From the NCBI GenBank assembly GCA_003235605.1, contig QJVU01000633.1, positions 1 through 7,774 of the forward strand: DNA of 7,774 bases, read 5' to 3'. A program made the translations under genes and the position numbers. Shown piece by piece: positions 1-6,095 of the stretch. Every line of letters starts with the position of its first letter. Position 1 is the first letter of the stretch. This DNA comes from Planctomycetota bacterium (GTDB taxonomy: Bacteria; Planctomycetota; UBA1135; UBA2386). The notes below the pieces were generated by a model. It saw only the letters and a list, made by a program, of their open reading frames with translations. It had not been told where the DNA came from and made no database searches.

Positions 1-77
1 GGGTAGACTCGCAGACAAACATGGCAGCTGACCAGGGCAGCAGCGGCCGCGGTACAGGTCGGCGTCTTCTCGCTCAT
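1..77 (-). CDS. PqiA-family protein, N-terminal fragment (runs off left edge)
   Basis: Reading the minus strand from the ATG at 77-75 gives 25 complete codons before the window ends. The fragment begins MSEKTPTC and contains SCHVCLRVY. The CxxC pair (Cys18 and Cys21) in this setting matches the first half of the zinc-ribbon-like motif that opens each PqiA domain. The start overlaps the stop of the preceding PqiA-type gene as ATGA, so the two are probably translationally coupled. PqiA-family proteins are inner-membrane partners of MCE-type (PqiB/MlaD-like) lipid-transport proteins, and an MCE gene could lie further left. The membrane domain is outside the window, so the family call rests on a short N-terminus plus context. 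The frame is too short to have been found by length alone. Confidence 0.6.
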   Translation of the reverse strand, partial: MSEKTPTCTAAAAALVSCHVCLRVY

Positions 78-721
78 CGCCTGGCCTCCAGCCGTTCCCA
101 GAGGATGTTGGGGTCCAGCCTCGCCTGGGCCGGACCGGCCAGGAACATCAGCGCGATCAGCGCCCAGAACCCCGGACCGACCGGCGTGTTCGCCATGTCT
201 GCCAGCTTGTTTATTGCCACCAGCGCCCCCAATACATAGACGCCGACCATGCCCCAGGGCCGCAGCCGGTCATAGACTCGATAGACCGACGTGAGACCGG
301 GTGGTGTGCGACCGACGTAGATAGGCAAGCTGACGTAGAGCAACAGCAGGAGCGTGAGTGCCGGTGCCACGATGCTCACGAAAAGCACCACGGAGGCAAG
401 TCCCCACAGCCCACCGGCGTAGAGTTCGAAGACACCTGTGACGATGCGCGCGTGCTGTACGCGACCATGAAGCTCAAAGCTCATGAAGTGGCCGACATTG
501 GCCATGACAAAGAGCACCAGAGCGGTGATCGTCATGACCAGTGTGGACTCGATGCTGTTCCACGGGTTGCGGTACAGGACTGCCCCGCACCTCGAGCACT
601 CGGCCGACCCGCCGGTCGGCAGCGCCTGGCGTTGGTGCAGCAGGTCGCAGTCCGGGCAGGCGATCAGCGCTGCCGGATCGAACTCGGATCCCGCCAGGAG
701 CAGAGGCACTTTTTGATTCAC
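74..721 (-). CDS. PqiA-family (paraquat-inducible protein A domain) inner-membrane protein, single domain
   Basis: This predicted 215-residue inner-membrane protein belongs to the PqiA family, which works with MCE-type lipid-transport proteins in the envelope. The N-terminus carries two Cys pairs, CPDC at about residues 22-25 and CSRC at 42-45, forming a zinc-ribbon-like element. Four hydrophobic segments follow, near residues 60-80, 104-132, 155-175 and 182-198. The segment LHGRVQHARIVTGVFELYAGG and the end LDPNILWERLEARR fit the PqiA pattern. E. coli PqiA is about twice this length with two such domains; here the second domain appears to be the overlapping downstream gene. The GTG at 721 is chosen because upstream sequence in the same frame is low-complexity and antisense to the lipoprotein gene. 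No clear Shine-Dalgarno site is visible, and a GTG at 709 is an alternative. Family call strong, exact start uncertain. Confidence 0.85.
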   Translation of the reverse strand: MNQKVPLLLAGSEFDPAALIACPDCDLLHQRQALPTGGSAECSRCGAVLYRNPWNSIESTLVMTITALVLFVMANVGHFMSFELHGRVQHARIVTGVFELYAGGLWGLASVVLFVSIVAPALTLLLLLYVSLPIYVGRTPPGLTSVYRVYDRLRPWGMVGVYVLGALVAINKLADMANTPVGPGFWALIALMFLAGPAQARLDPNILWERLEARR

Positions 722-763
722 CGTCCGGTTATGTCGGCCGCCTATCGGGTATAGCGTTATCGA
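722..763. promoter_or_regulatory. 42-bp divergent intergenic region between PqiA-type gene and lipoprotein gene
   Basis: With the chosen starts (GTG at 721 on minus, ATG at 764 on plus) only 42 bp separate two divergent genes. Two promoters would have to overlap here or extend into the opposing reading frames. The stretch is a little richer in AT than its flanks (for example TATAGCGTTAT at 750-760), but I cannot assign -35 or -10 boxes with confidence. Neither start has a good Shine-Dalgarno sequence. The region is inferred to be regulatory from gene orientation only. Confidence 0.3.
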
Positions 764-2584
764 ATGGACCGATTTCTCGATAGCGCTGGCCTGCTCGCGG
801 GCCTGACCCTGGTCGTTGGCTGGTGTGGTCTCTGCGGCTGCAGTGGCAGCGGCGGCGGAGGAGGCCTGAACCTGGCCCCGGCCCTGGTCTCGGCGGTGTT
901 CATCGGTGCGACGTCCACGCCTGCCCCCGGGGACCGGCTGCAGCTCGTCCTGTCGGAGGACGTGATGCTGGCGGGAGGCAACCTGCTGGACGATGGTGAC
1001 GTGACACTCTCGACCGGCACCCTGGGCACGGTCATGTCCCCGCCCACCCTGGTCAGCCCCCGGGTGGTGGAGGTGCAACTGGGCGTCGGAGTCTCGTTCA
1101 CTCCGGGCTCGACCACGATCGACTTCAGCACTGGCAACGACGTGGTCCGGGACGGAACCGGCATCCTGGTAGCCGCGTCCACTCCGAAGGTCATCGCCGA
1201 TGGCGACCCCGACGATCCGACGGTGAACAGCCTGACTCTCAACGGCATCGTCAGCCTGCTGAACGGTACGGGCCCGGCTGGCGGCACGCTGCAGACTCCT
1301 CCCAACGGCTTCACGATCGACATCACCTATTCGGATGCAACCAGTGCGGTAAACCCTGCGCTGACGCTGGTAGCGGTGAATGTGCAGACAAGCGTCGGCG
1401 GTACGCCGCGGGCCTCCGGCCAGAACCTCCTTCCGGACCTCGTGGTGCTCACAGCGGACGCCAGCTCGGCAAGCTACCTCGTGCCGTCACAGCTGGTGAT
1501 GCCGAGCCTCACGATCGTGATGACCGTGCAAGTCGGCGACACGACCGGCCGGATTTCCGCGCCGGCGACCTTCAGCTTCAAGGTGTTTCCCTTCCTTGAC
1601 ACCGTCCGGCCTTTCGAGACGAGTGTCAACGCCAGCCAGCTCTGGTTTCTGGACTACAGTCGCGACATCGAGTCCTACACTGTCGACCTGGCATCCCCCA
1701 GCCCCCCGGGCGTACCCGTCAAGGTCAACGCCTCGGCGAACAGTACCCCCGACCTGCTGGACCTGTTCAGCACCATCGGTCTGCAGCACAGTAGCCCGAT
1801 CGCCAACGTCATCGGCAGCAAGAACAGCAACGAGGTAGTCTTCGACCTGTTCCGTGCAGAAGTGCTCTCGTCTCTGCCGACGTTCTTTCCGGGCATCAAC
1901 ATCAGCTTCACGGACATCTCACCAGGAGCCTTTCCGTCACCGTCGGGCTTCGTTGCCTACAACAGTGCCAGCTTCTCACAGATGTGCATCGCCGGCTCCT
2001 TCGACGCAGTGGGTAACAGCGGCGTGCTCGGCCTGGCGCTGTTCGACCCCAACAATGCCAACCAGGAGAACGATTGTATCACTGAGTTCCCGAGCCCCGG
2101 AGGGGCCCGTCTGGGGGTGTTCCTGCACACCCTCGTGAACAACGGCTTCCTTGATTCCCCCGTGTCCTTGTTTCGCCAGACCTACGATCCCTTCACCCCG
2201 GCCCGCGGCCGCACGCCGATCGGCGCGGATTCCATGGATGGCCAGCGTCTCGCCAATGTGCTGAACGATGCTCGCGCCACCGAGATCGATCTGGCGATCC
2301 AGCGCCTCGCGCGGTTTGCCGCGGTGGTTGCGGCCCACGAGATGGGACATTCCATGGGCTTGGTCCCGGACGGAACGATGCCGACGGGCCTGTACGGGAA
2401 CGATGCGGCGAACTTCCCTGGATCGAACCCTGGACACATCATGATGCCCGCAAGCATCTTCACGGGTGGCGCCGTGAACATCATGACGCCGGCTCTCAGC
2501 TTCGATTCGACCCTCATTCCCACGACGCGCTTCAATACCCTGAACCTGGCCTATCTCCGTGAGCGGGTGCTCTACACTCCCTGA
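764..2584 (+). CDS. predicted secreted lipoprotein with Ig-like repeats and C-terminal zincin-like HExxH region
   Basis: This 606-residue protein has a hydrophobic leader (residues about 8-22) ending in L-C-G-C, a lipobox-like site with Cys26 as candidate lipidated residue, then a Ser/Gly-rich linker (27-34). Residues about 38-145 and 157-275 look like two beta-rich Ig-like domains; the phrases LVLSEDVML and VSFTPGSTTIDFS resemble bacterial Ig-like repeats. The C-terminal half holds AHEMGHSMGL, a zinc-protease motif with His525, Glu526, His529 and Gly532. The position of the third metzincin ligand is Pro535, followed by Asp536. Met-turn-like stretches lie at GHIMMPAS (residues 557-564) and NIMTP (572-576). 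The inferred role is an extracytoplasmic metalloprotease or a protease-derived surface protein. The leader lacks a strong positive N-region, so the exact start is uncertain. It is convergent with the next gene, 26 bp away. Confidence 0.8.
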   Translation: MDRFLDSAGLLAGLTLVVGWCGLCGCSGSGGGGGLNLAPALVSAVFIGATSTPAPGDRLQLVLSEDVMLAGGNLLDDGDVTLSTGTLGTVMSPPTLVSPRVVEVQLGVGVSFTPGSTTIDFSTGNDVVRDGTGILVAASTPKVIADGDPDDPTVNSLTLNGIVSLLNGTGPAGGTLQTPPNGFTIDITYSDATSAVNPALTLVAVNVQTSVGGTPRASGQNLLPDLVVLTADASSASYLVPSQLVMPSLTIVMTVQVGDTTGRISAPATFSFKVFPFLDTVRPFETSVNASQLWFLDYSRDIESYTVDLASPSPPGVPVKVNASANSTPDLLDLFSTIGLQHSSPIANVIGSKNSNEVVFDLFRAEVLSSLPTFFPGINISFTDISPGAFPSPSGFVAYNSASFSQMCIAGSFDAVGNSGVLGLALFDPNNANQENDCITEFPSPGGARLGVFLHTLVNNGFLDSPVSLFRQTYDPFTPARGRTPIGADSMDGQRLANVLNDARATEIDLAIQRLARFAAVVAAHEMGHSMGLVPDGTMPTGLYGNDAANFPGSNPGHIMMPASIFTGGAVNIMTPALSFDSTLIPTTRFNTLNLAYLRERVLYTP

Positions 2585-2610
2585 GCCCGAGGCGTCTTCC
2601 GGGTGATTGC

Positions 2611-3573
2611 CTAGGTCTCCGCCGGCTCTTCGGCGAGTTCGTCGAGCTGCGCCGGCAACGCGCCGGTCAAGGAAGCCTCCACAGTCAGGAGCTGGACCTC
2701 GGCTCCGGCCTTCTCGAGCGCGTGGGCCATGGCATTCCGGATCGCCGGTGCCTTCGATTCGTCCGTGGTGAGGGCCATCAAGGCGGGCCCGGCGCCAGAG
2801 ATCGTGACACCGGCTGCGCCGGCCTCCTCGCCGGCGTGGAGGGCCTCGTCCAGGCCGGGCAGCAGGCGGCGACGGTACGGCACATGGACCTCGTCGGTGA
2901 TGCACCTGCGCAGCAGGATCTCGTCGCCATCGGCCAGGGCATGGAGCAGGCCCAACATCCGGCCGATGGTGCGCTTGATGACGCCGTGGGGCAGGCTGGC
3001 TGGCAACACGCGTCGTGCATCGGCGGTACCGATGTGGGCCTTCGGAGAGGCGAGGACGAAACGCCAGGAGTCGTGGATCGAGTAGCGAAGCACCCGGTGG
3101 GTGACCAGCTCCTTGGCGACTTGCACCGGGCAGGTTGCCACCAGGCCCCCGTAGAGGGCGGCGCCGCCGTGGGCCGCGGTGCCACCCAGCTCGACCAGTA
3201 GATCGGTGAGCTCGTCGGCAGGGGGAGGCTCCTTGGCATAGCGGACCGCAACGCCGAACCCCGCCGCGAACCCGGCAGAGCTCGTGCCGAGACCGGTGCC
3301 AGCCGGGATCGAGTTCTGGGCTGTGATCGTCAGTGCTTCAGGCAGCTTGATTCGAAAGCGCTCGGCCCCCGCCCGAAGCGCTCGAAGGATTCCGTCGTGC
3401 CTTGGGTCCTCCGGCGCGCCACTCATCTCGCCGTGGCGGACGATGTGATACCCAGGTTCGCAGTCTTCCGTCACGCTGATGTGGAGCGGAATGTCCACGG
3501 CGAGGCCAAGAACGCCAAACCCAGGCCCCAGATGGGCGCAGGTGGCTGGGACGGTGAACTGCAGCTCACTCAC
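2611..3573 (-). CDS. thrB: homoserine kinase-like GHMP-family kinase (substrate-site residues divergent)
   Basis: This 320-residue protein has the three GHMP kinase motifs in ThrB order. They are VPATCAHLGPGFGVLGLA (residues 8-25), the ATP loop IPAGTGLGTSSA (89-100) and VTISGAGPALMAL (256-268). DEVHVPYRRRLLPG (227-240) matches the homoserine-kinase PYR segment, and length and layout fit ThrB. ThrB phosphorylates homoserine with ATP in threonine synthesis. However, the usual N-L-G-x-G-F-D reads H-L-G-P-G-F-G, and the usual E-G-H-P-D-N-V reads G-G-T-A-A-H-G at residues 130-136. Several residues known from homoserine-kinase structures to line the substrate site are therefore changed. The symbol marks the closest family; the true substrate may differ. 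GTG start at 3573, weak Shine-Dalgarno, TAG stop. It is divergent from the HisA-like gene and has no threonine-pathway neighbour in the window. Confidence 0.75.
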   Translation of the reverse strand: MSELQFTVPATCAHLGPGFGVLGLAVDIPLHISVTEDCEPGYHIVRHGEMSGAPEDPRHDGILRALRAGAERFRIKLPEALTITAQNSIPAGTGLGTSSAGFAAGFGVAVRYAKEPPPADELTDLLVELGGTAAHGGAALYGGLVATCPVQVAKELVTHRVLRYSIHDSWRFVLASPKAHIGTADARRVLPASLPHGVIKRTIGRMLGLLHALADGDEILLRRCITDEVHVPYRRRLLPGLDEALHAGEEAGAAGVTISGAGPALMALTTDESKAPAIRNAMAHALEKAGAEVQLLTVEASLTGALPAQLDELAEEPAET

Positions 3574-3731
3574 GATGCCAGTTTATCGGCTCCGCGGGTG
3601 CCCACATGGTGATTATGGGGCGCGGTGAACGTGGGTTCCGGCGGGGGGACAGGTGTCCAGAATCGCGACACCGTCAGTACGGCCGCAAGTTGCCGGCACG
3701 TGCGTGCCGATGTGGGGCTCGTGAGGGCCAG
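3574..3731. promoter_or_regulatory. 158-bp divergent control region between kinase-like and HisA-like genes
   Basis: This is the only sizeable gap between divergent genes in the window and must hold promoters for both if the chosen starts are right. It contains two short perfect dyads, GGACA-GG-TGTCC at 3647-3658 and CGGCACG-TG-CGTGCCG at 3694-3709. It also holds a purine-rich GAGGG at 3723-3727, just before the plus-strand ATG. I see no convincing sigma-70 box pair. A frame open from 3606 runs through it into the HisA-like gene, but that 42-residue extension is Arg/Gly-rich and unlike the family, so I treat the stretch as non-coding. Confidence 0.45.
3694..3709. promoter_or_regulatory. candidate operator: 7-bp perfect dyad with 2-bp spacer
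   Basis: CGGCACG and CGTGCCG are exact inverted copies separated by TG, centred about 30 bp upstream of the HisA-like ATG. The short spacer makes a protein-binding site more natural than an RNA hairpin. No known regulator motif is recognised, and in GC-rich DNA short dyads can arise by chance. Confidence 0.3.
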
Positions 3732-4454
3732 ATGATCCTGATTCCTTCCCTGGAGATACTGTCGGGCCAGGTAGTGCGCCTGGCCGGCAACGCCGACGAG
3801 GAGCCCGTCGTGCTCAGCAGGGATCCTCTGGCCACGGCGCGGAAGCTGAGGCAATCCGGGGCGATGTTCTTTCATATCGTCGACCTGGACGCTGTCCTCG
3901 ACAAGGGCAACAACAACTCGGTGCTCAGCAAGCTCGCCGAGGACATGGTGCCCTTCCAGGTGCGAGGTCGAATCACGACCAGCGAGCGGGCCGATGAGCT
4001 CCTGGGGCTTGGAGCGGACCGGGTCGTCCTGGGATCCCTCCCTTACACGGATGGCCGTGCGGCCAAGCAGCTGGTGAAGCGCTTCGGGATGCGGGTCATG
4101 GGCACCCTCGACGTGAAGGGGAATCGGGTGCTGACCGATGGGAATGAGGACCGCGATCCGGCAACCGGCCTGGAGCTCGACGAGGCGCTCAAGAAGCTCG
4201 CAGCTACCGGTGTCCAGCAGGTCATCTACAACAGCGTCGAGTCAGCCGGCGAGGACGCCGACCTGAACGTAGAGTGGCTCAAGACAGTGCTTGCCCACGG
4301 GGCGTTCCAGGTCTACGCCCGCTGTACGCTGCACAAGCCGCAAGACCTGGAACCGATCGCCGAGCTTCATGAAGCCGGTCTTCTGGGCATCATCCTCAAC
4401 CACGCTATGGCAAGGGACTCCATGCCCTTTGCTCAGGTGCTCAAGGTGAGCTAA
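3732..4454 (+). CDS. HisA/HisF-family TIM-barrel protein, divergent HisA-like
   Basis: The protein is 240 residues, the usual length of HisA, which isomerises ProFAR in histidine synthesis. HisA-like landmarks are MILIPSLEILSGQVVRLAG at the N-terminus, FFHIVDLDAV (47-55), RVVLGSLPYTDG (97-108), TLDVKGNRV (125-133) and VQQVIYNSVESAG (161-173). The ATG at 3732 is chosen because the HisA N-terminus begins exactly there, with GAGGG four bases upstream. Asp127 matches the second catalytic Asp of HisA, but the first (Asp8) is Glu8. Both phosphate-gripping loops are changed: usual QVGGGIR is QVRGRIT (76-82), and usual ASGGV is ARCTL (196-200). The barrel family is clear, but normal HisA activity on a bis-phosphorylated substrate is doubtful. 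No histidine-pathway genes are adjacent. The stop codon ends inside the large inverted repeat that follows. Confidence 0.75.
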   Translation: MILIPSLEILSGQVVRLAGNADEEPVVLSRDPLATARKLRQSGAMFFHIVDLDAVLDKGNNNSVLSKLAEDMVPFQVRGRITTSERADELLGLGADRVVLGSLPYTDGRAAKQLVKRFGMRVMGTLDVKGNRVLTDGNEDRDPATGLELDEALKKLAATGVQQVIYNSVESAGEDADLNVEWLKTVLAHGAFQVYARCTLHKPQDLEPIAELHEAGLLGIILNHAMARDSMPFAQVLKVS

Positions 4455-4520
4455 GTACGGAGTCGGGTACATTCTTATCGTTTCGCAGCAAGACGATAAG
4501 AATGTACCCGACTCCGTACT
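4454..4520. repeat. perfect 28-bp inverted repeat between convergent genes (probable bidirectional terminator or palindromic element)
   Basis: The left arm 4454-4481 and right arm 4493-4520 are exact reverse complements around an 11-base loop, TTCGCAGCAAG. In RNA two further pairs (U-G, U-A) shrink the loop to 7. After two mismatched positions on each side, TGAGC (4447-4451) pairs with GCTCA (4523-4527), so the imperfect palindrome reaches into both flanking coding ends, including the ALDH stop codon. Arms are about 46% GC, clearly lower than the surrounding genes. There is no U-tract on either strand, so it is not a textbook intrinsic terminator. Its place between two converging stop codons still makes bidirectional transcription termination or 3'-end protection the simplest role. 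The perfect arms could also indicate a dispersed REP/MITE-like element. Confidence 0.85.
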
Positions 4521-4524
4521 ACGC

Positions 4525-6069
4525 TCAGTCCCCGAACCTGATGCCTTGGGCCAGGGGCAGGTCGGTGCCCCAGTTGACGGTGGAGGTTTGCCTGCGCATG
4601 TAGCTCTTCCAGGCGTCTGACCCCGACTCGCGGCCGCCACCGGTGTCCTTCTCACCTCCAAAGGCGCCGCCGATCTCGGCACCGCTGGTGCCGATGTTGA
4701 CGTTCGCGATACCGCAGTCCGATCCCGTCGACGACAGGAAGCGCTCCGCGTTCCGCACGTTCAGTGTGAAGATCGCCGAGGACAGTCCCTGGGGCACTCC
4801 GTTCTGGATCTGGATGGCTTCGTCCAGATCCCTTACCGCTACCAGGTACAGCAGCGGGGCGAAGGTCTCGTCCTGCAGAATCGGCATGTCCGCCTTTGCC
4901 CGCATGATCGCCGGCTCCACGAAGGTGCCACCGGCGAGATGGCCGGTCATCCGGATCTGCTTGCCTCCACAAATGAGCTTGCCGCCCTGCTTGATGGCCT
5001 TGCCGATTGCCGCCGTCATGTTGTCGATCGCCATCTGGTCAATGACCGGACCGAGGAGCGTGTCGGGCGCCAGGGGGTCGCCCGCCCGGATCTGTCCGTA
5101 GGCCTTCACGAGACGAGCCTCGAGTTCATCGATGATAGTCTCCTGGGCCAGTACCCGCCTGGTCGTGGTGCAGCGCTGGCCGGCCGTGCCAACCGCGCCG
5201 AAGACGATCGCGCGAACCGCCATGTCGAGGTCGGCGTCGTCCATCACCACCACGGCGTTGTTGCCACCGAGCTCGAGCAGGCTTCGGCCGAGGCGAGCGG
5301 CCACTTGCTGGCCCACGAAACGACCCATCGGCACCGAGCCGGTGGCGCTCACCAGCGGCACGCTTCGGTCATTCAGCAACGCGGCACCGACTTGGTCGTC
5401 CTTGCCGATGATCATGCTCACGAGGGCGCCGAACCCGTCGGGCTCGAGAACGCTTGCGACCAGCTTGGTGAGCGCAATCGCCGTGAGAGGTGTCTTGCGG
5501 GATGGCTTCCAGAGGTTGGCATCGCCACAAACCAGCGCCAGCATTGCGTTCCAGGCCCATACCGCTACGGGGAAGTTGAAAGCGGTAATGATTCCCACGG
5601 TGCCAAGAGGTTGCCATGTTTCACGCATGGCATGCCTGGGACGTTCGGATTGGATGGTCAGACCGTATAGCTGCCGGGACAGACCCACCGCGAAGTCGGC
5701 AATGTCCACGCACTCCTGCACCTCACCCTTGCCCTCTTCGAGGATCTTACCGACTTCCAAGGTGACCAACCTTCCCAGTGAGTCCTTGTGCCGGCGCAGC
5801 ACGTCAGCGATGCGGCGGACGTAGTCTCCCCGCTGAGGCGCCGGCACTTCCCGCCAACGCAGGAATGCGTCATGGGCAGACCGGCTCACCCTCTCGTAGT
5901 CCGTACGTCCGGCTTCGCGCACCGAAGCGATGACTACGCCAGTCGCCGGGTTGTGGGAGGCAAGAAGCTCCCCCTCGGTCTCCAGCCACTCGCCGCAGTA
6001 GGCGCCGGGGTTCTCGTTGTCGATCCCGAGCTCCTTGAGGAAGTCCAGGCTCATGGTCGCTTGCTCCAT
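4525..6069 (-). CDS. amaB: ALDH7-family aldehyde dehydrogenase (antiquitin-like alpha-aminoadipate semialdehyde dehydrogenase)
   Basis: This NAD-dependent aldehyde dehydrogenase should oxidise alpha-aminoadipate semialdehyde (or its cyclic form, piperideine-6-carboxylate) to alpha-aminoadipate in lysine breakdown, in the cytosol. The antiquitin signature is very close: LLELGGNNAVVV with general-base Glu266, GTAGQRCTTTRR with nucleophile Cys300, and GGAFGGEKDTGGGRESGSD near the C-terminus. Glu119 (in GEVQE) and Arg299 correspond to the human ALDH7A1 residues Glu121 and Arg301 that read the aminoadipate group. From the ATG at 6069 it is 514 residues, near the family's roughly 510. I chose that start because AGGGAGAG lies nine bases upstream. 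Alternatives are ATG at 6054 (509 aa, GGAG upstream) and GTG at 6099, which would overlap the DinB stop. It is the last gene of the minus-strand operon, 26 bp after DinB. No other lysine-catabolic gene is in view. Confidence 0.92.
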   Translation of the reverse strand: MEQATMSLDFLKELGIDNENPGAYCGEWLETEGELLASHNPATGVVIASVREAGRTDYERVSRSAHDAFLRWREVPAPQRGDYVRRIADVLRRHKDSLGRLVTLEVGKILEEGKGEVQECVDIADFAVGLSRQLYGLTIQSERPRHAMRETWQPLGTVGIITAFNFPVAVWAWNAMLALVCGDANLWKPSRKTPLTAIALTKLVASVLEPDGFGALVSMIIGKDDQVGAALLNDRSVPLVSATGSVPMGRFVGQQVAARLGRSLLELGGNNAVVVMDDADLDMAVRAIVFGAVGTAGQRCTTTRRVLAQETIIDELEARLVKAYGQIRAGDPLAPDTLLGPVIDQMAIDNMTAAIGKAIKQGGKLICGGKQIRMTGHLAGGTFVEPAIMRAKADMPILQDETFAPLLYLVAVRDLDEAIQIQNGVPQGLSSAIFTLNVRNAERFLSSTGSDCGIANVNIGTSGAEIGGAFGGEKDTGGGRESGSDAWKSYMRRQTSTVNWGTDLPLAQGIRFGD

Positions 6070-6078
6070 CGTTCTGCT

Positions 6079-6086
6079 CTCTCCCT
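6079..6086 (-). promoter_or_regulatory. ribosome binding site deciding the ALDH7 start
   Basis: Read on the minus strand this is AGGGAGAG, nine bases before the ATG at 6069. It is the clearest Shine-Dalgarno-like sequence in the window and favours that ATG over the GTG at 6099. A second GGAG lies nine bases before the in-frame ATG at 6054, so the later start remains possible. Confidence 0.55.
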
Positions 6087-6095
6087 GGTCCGGTT

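Noticed and set aside
742..783. CTATCG (742-747) and CGATAG (778-783) as an inverted repeat around the lipoprotein start
   Set aside because: Arms are only 6 bp with a 30-base gap, and similar TATCG-like words recur nearby, so chance is likely.
722..1078. An in-frame upstream extension of the PqiA-type gene to an ATG at 1078
   Set aside because: The 119 extra residues are rich in Gln, Arg, His and Gly, resemble no PqiA N-terminus, and lie wholly antisense to the well-supported lipoprotein gene.
2585..2610. Terminator between the convergent lipoprotein and kinase genes
   Set aside because: The 26-bp gap shows no stem-loop or U-tract worth calling.
1976..2905. A 309-residue open frame on the minus strand
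   Set aside because: It is Arg/Gly/His-rich with no recognisable motif and runs across the lipoprotein 3' end and the kinase gene; high GC produces such shadow frames.
3606..3731. A longer HisA-like protein starting at 3606
   Set aside because: The 42 added residues are Arg/Gly-rich. The family N-terminus begins precisely at the ATG at 3732, and the protein from there is the standard 240 residues.
4939..5824. Long plus-strand open frames (243 and 230 residues)
   Set aside because: Both are antisense to the ALDH7 gene, whose protein matches its family throughout; the plus-strand products are His/Arg- or Ser/Pro-rich and unlike known proteins.
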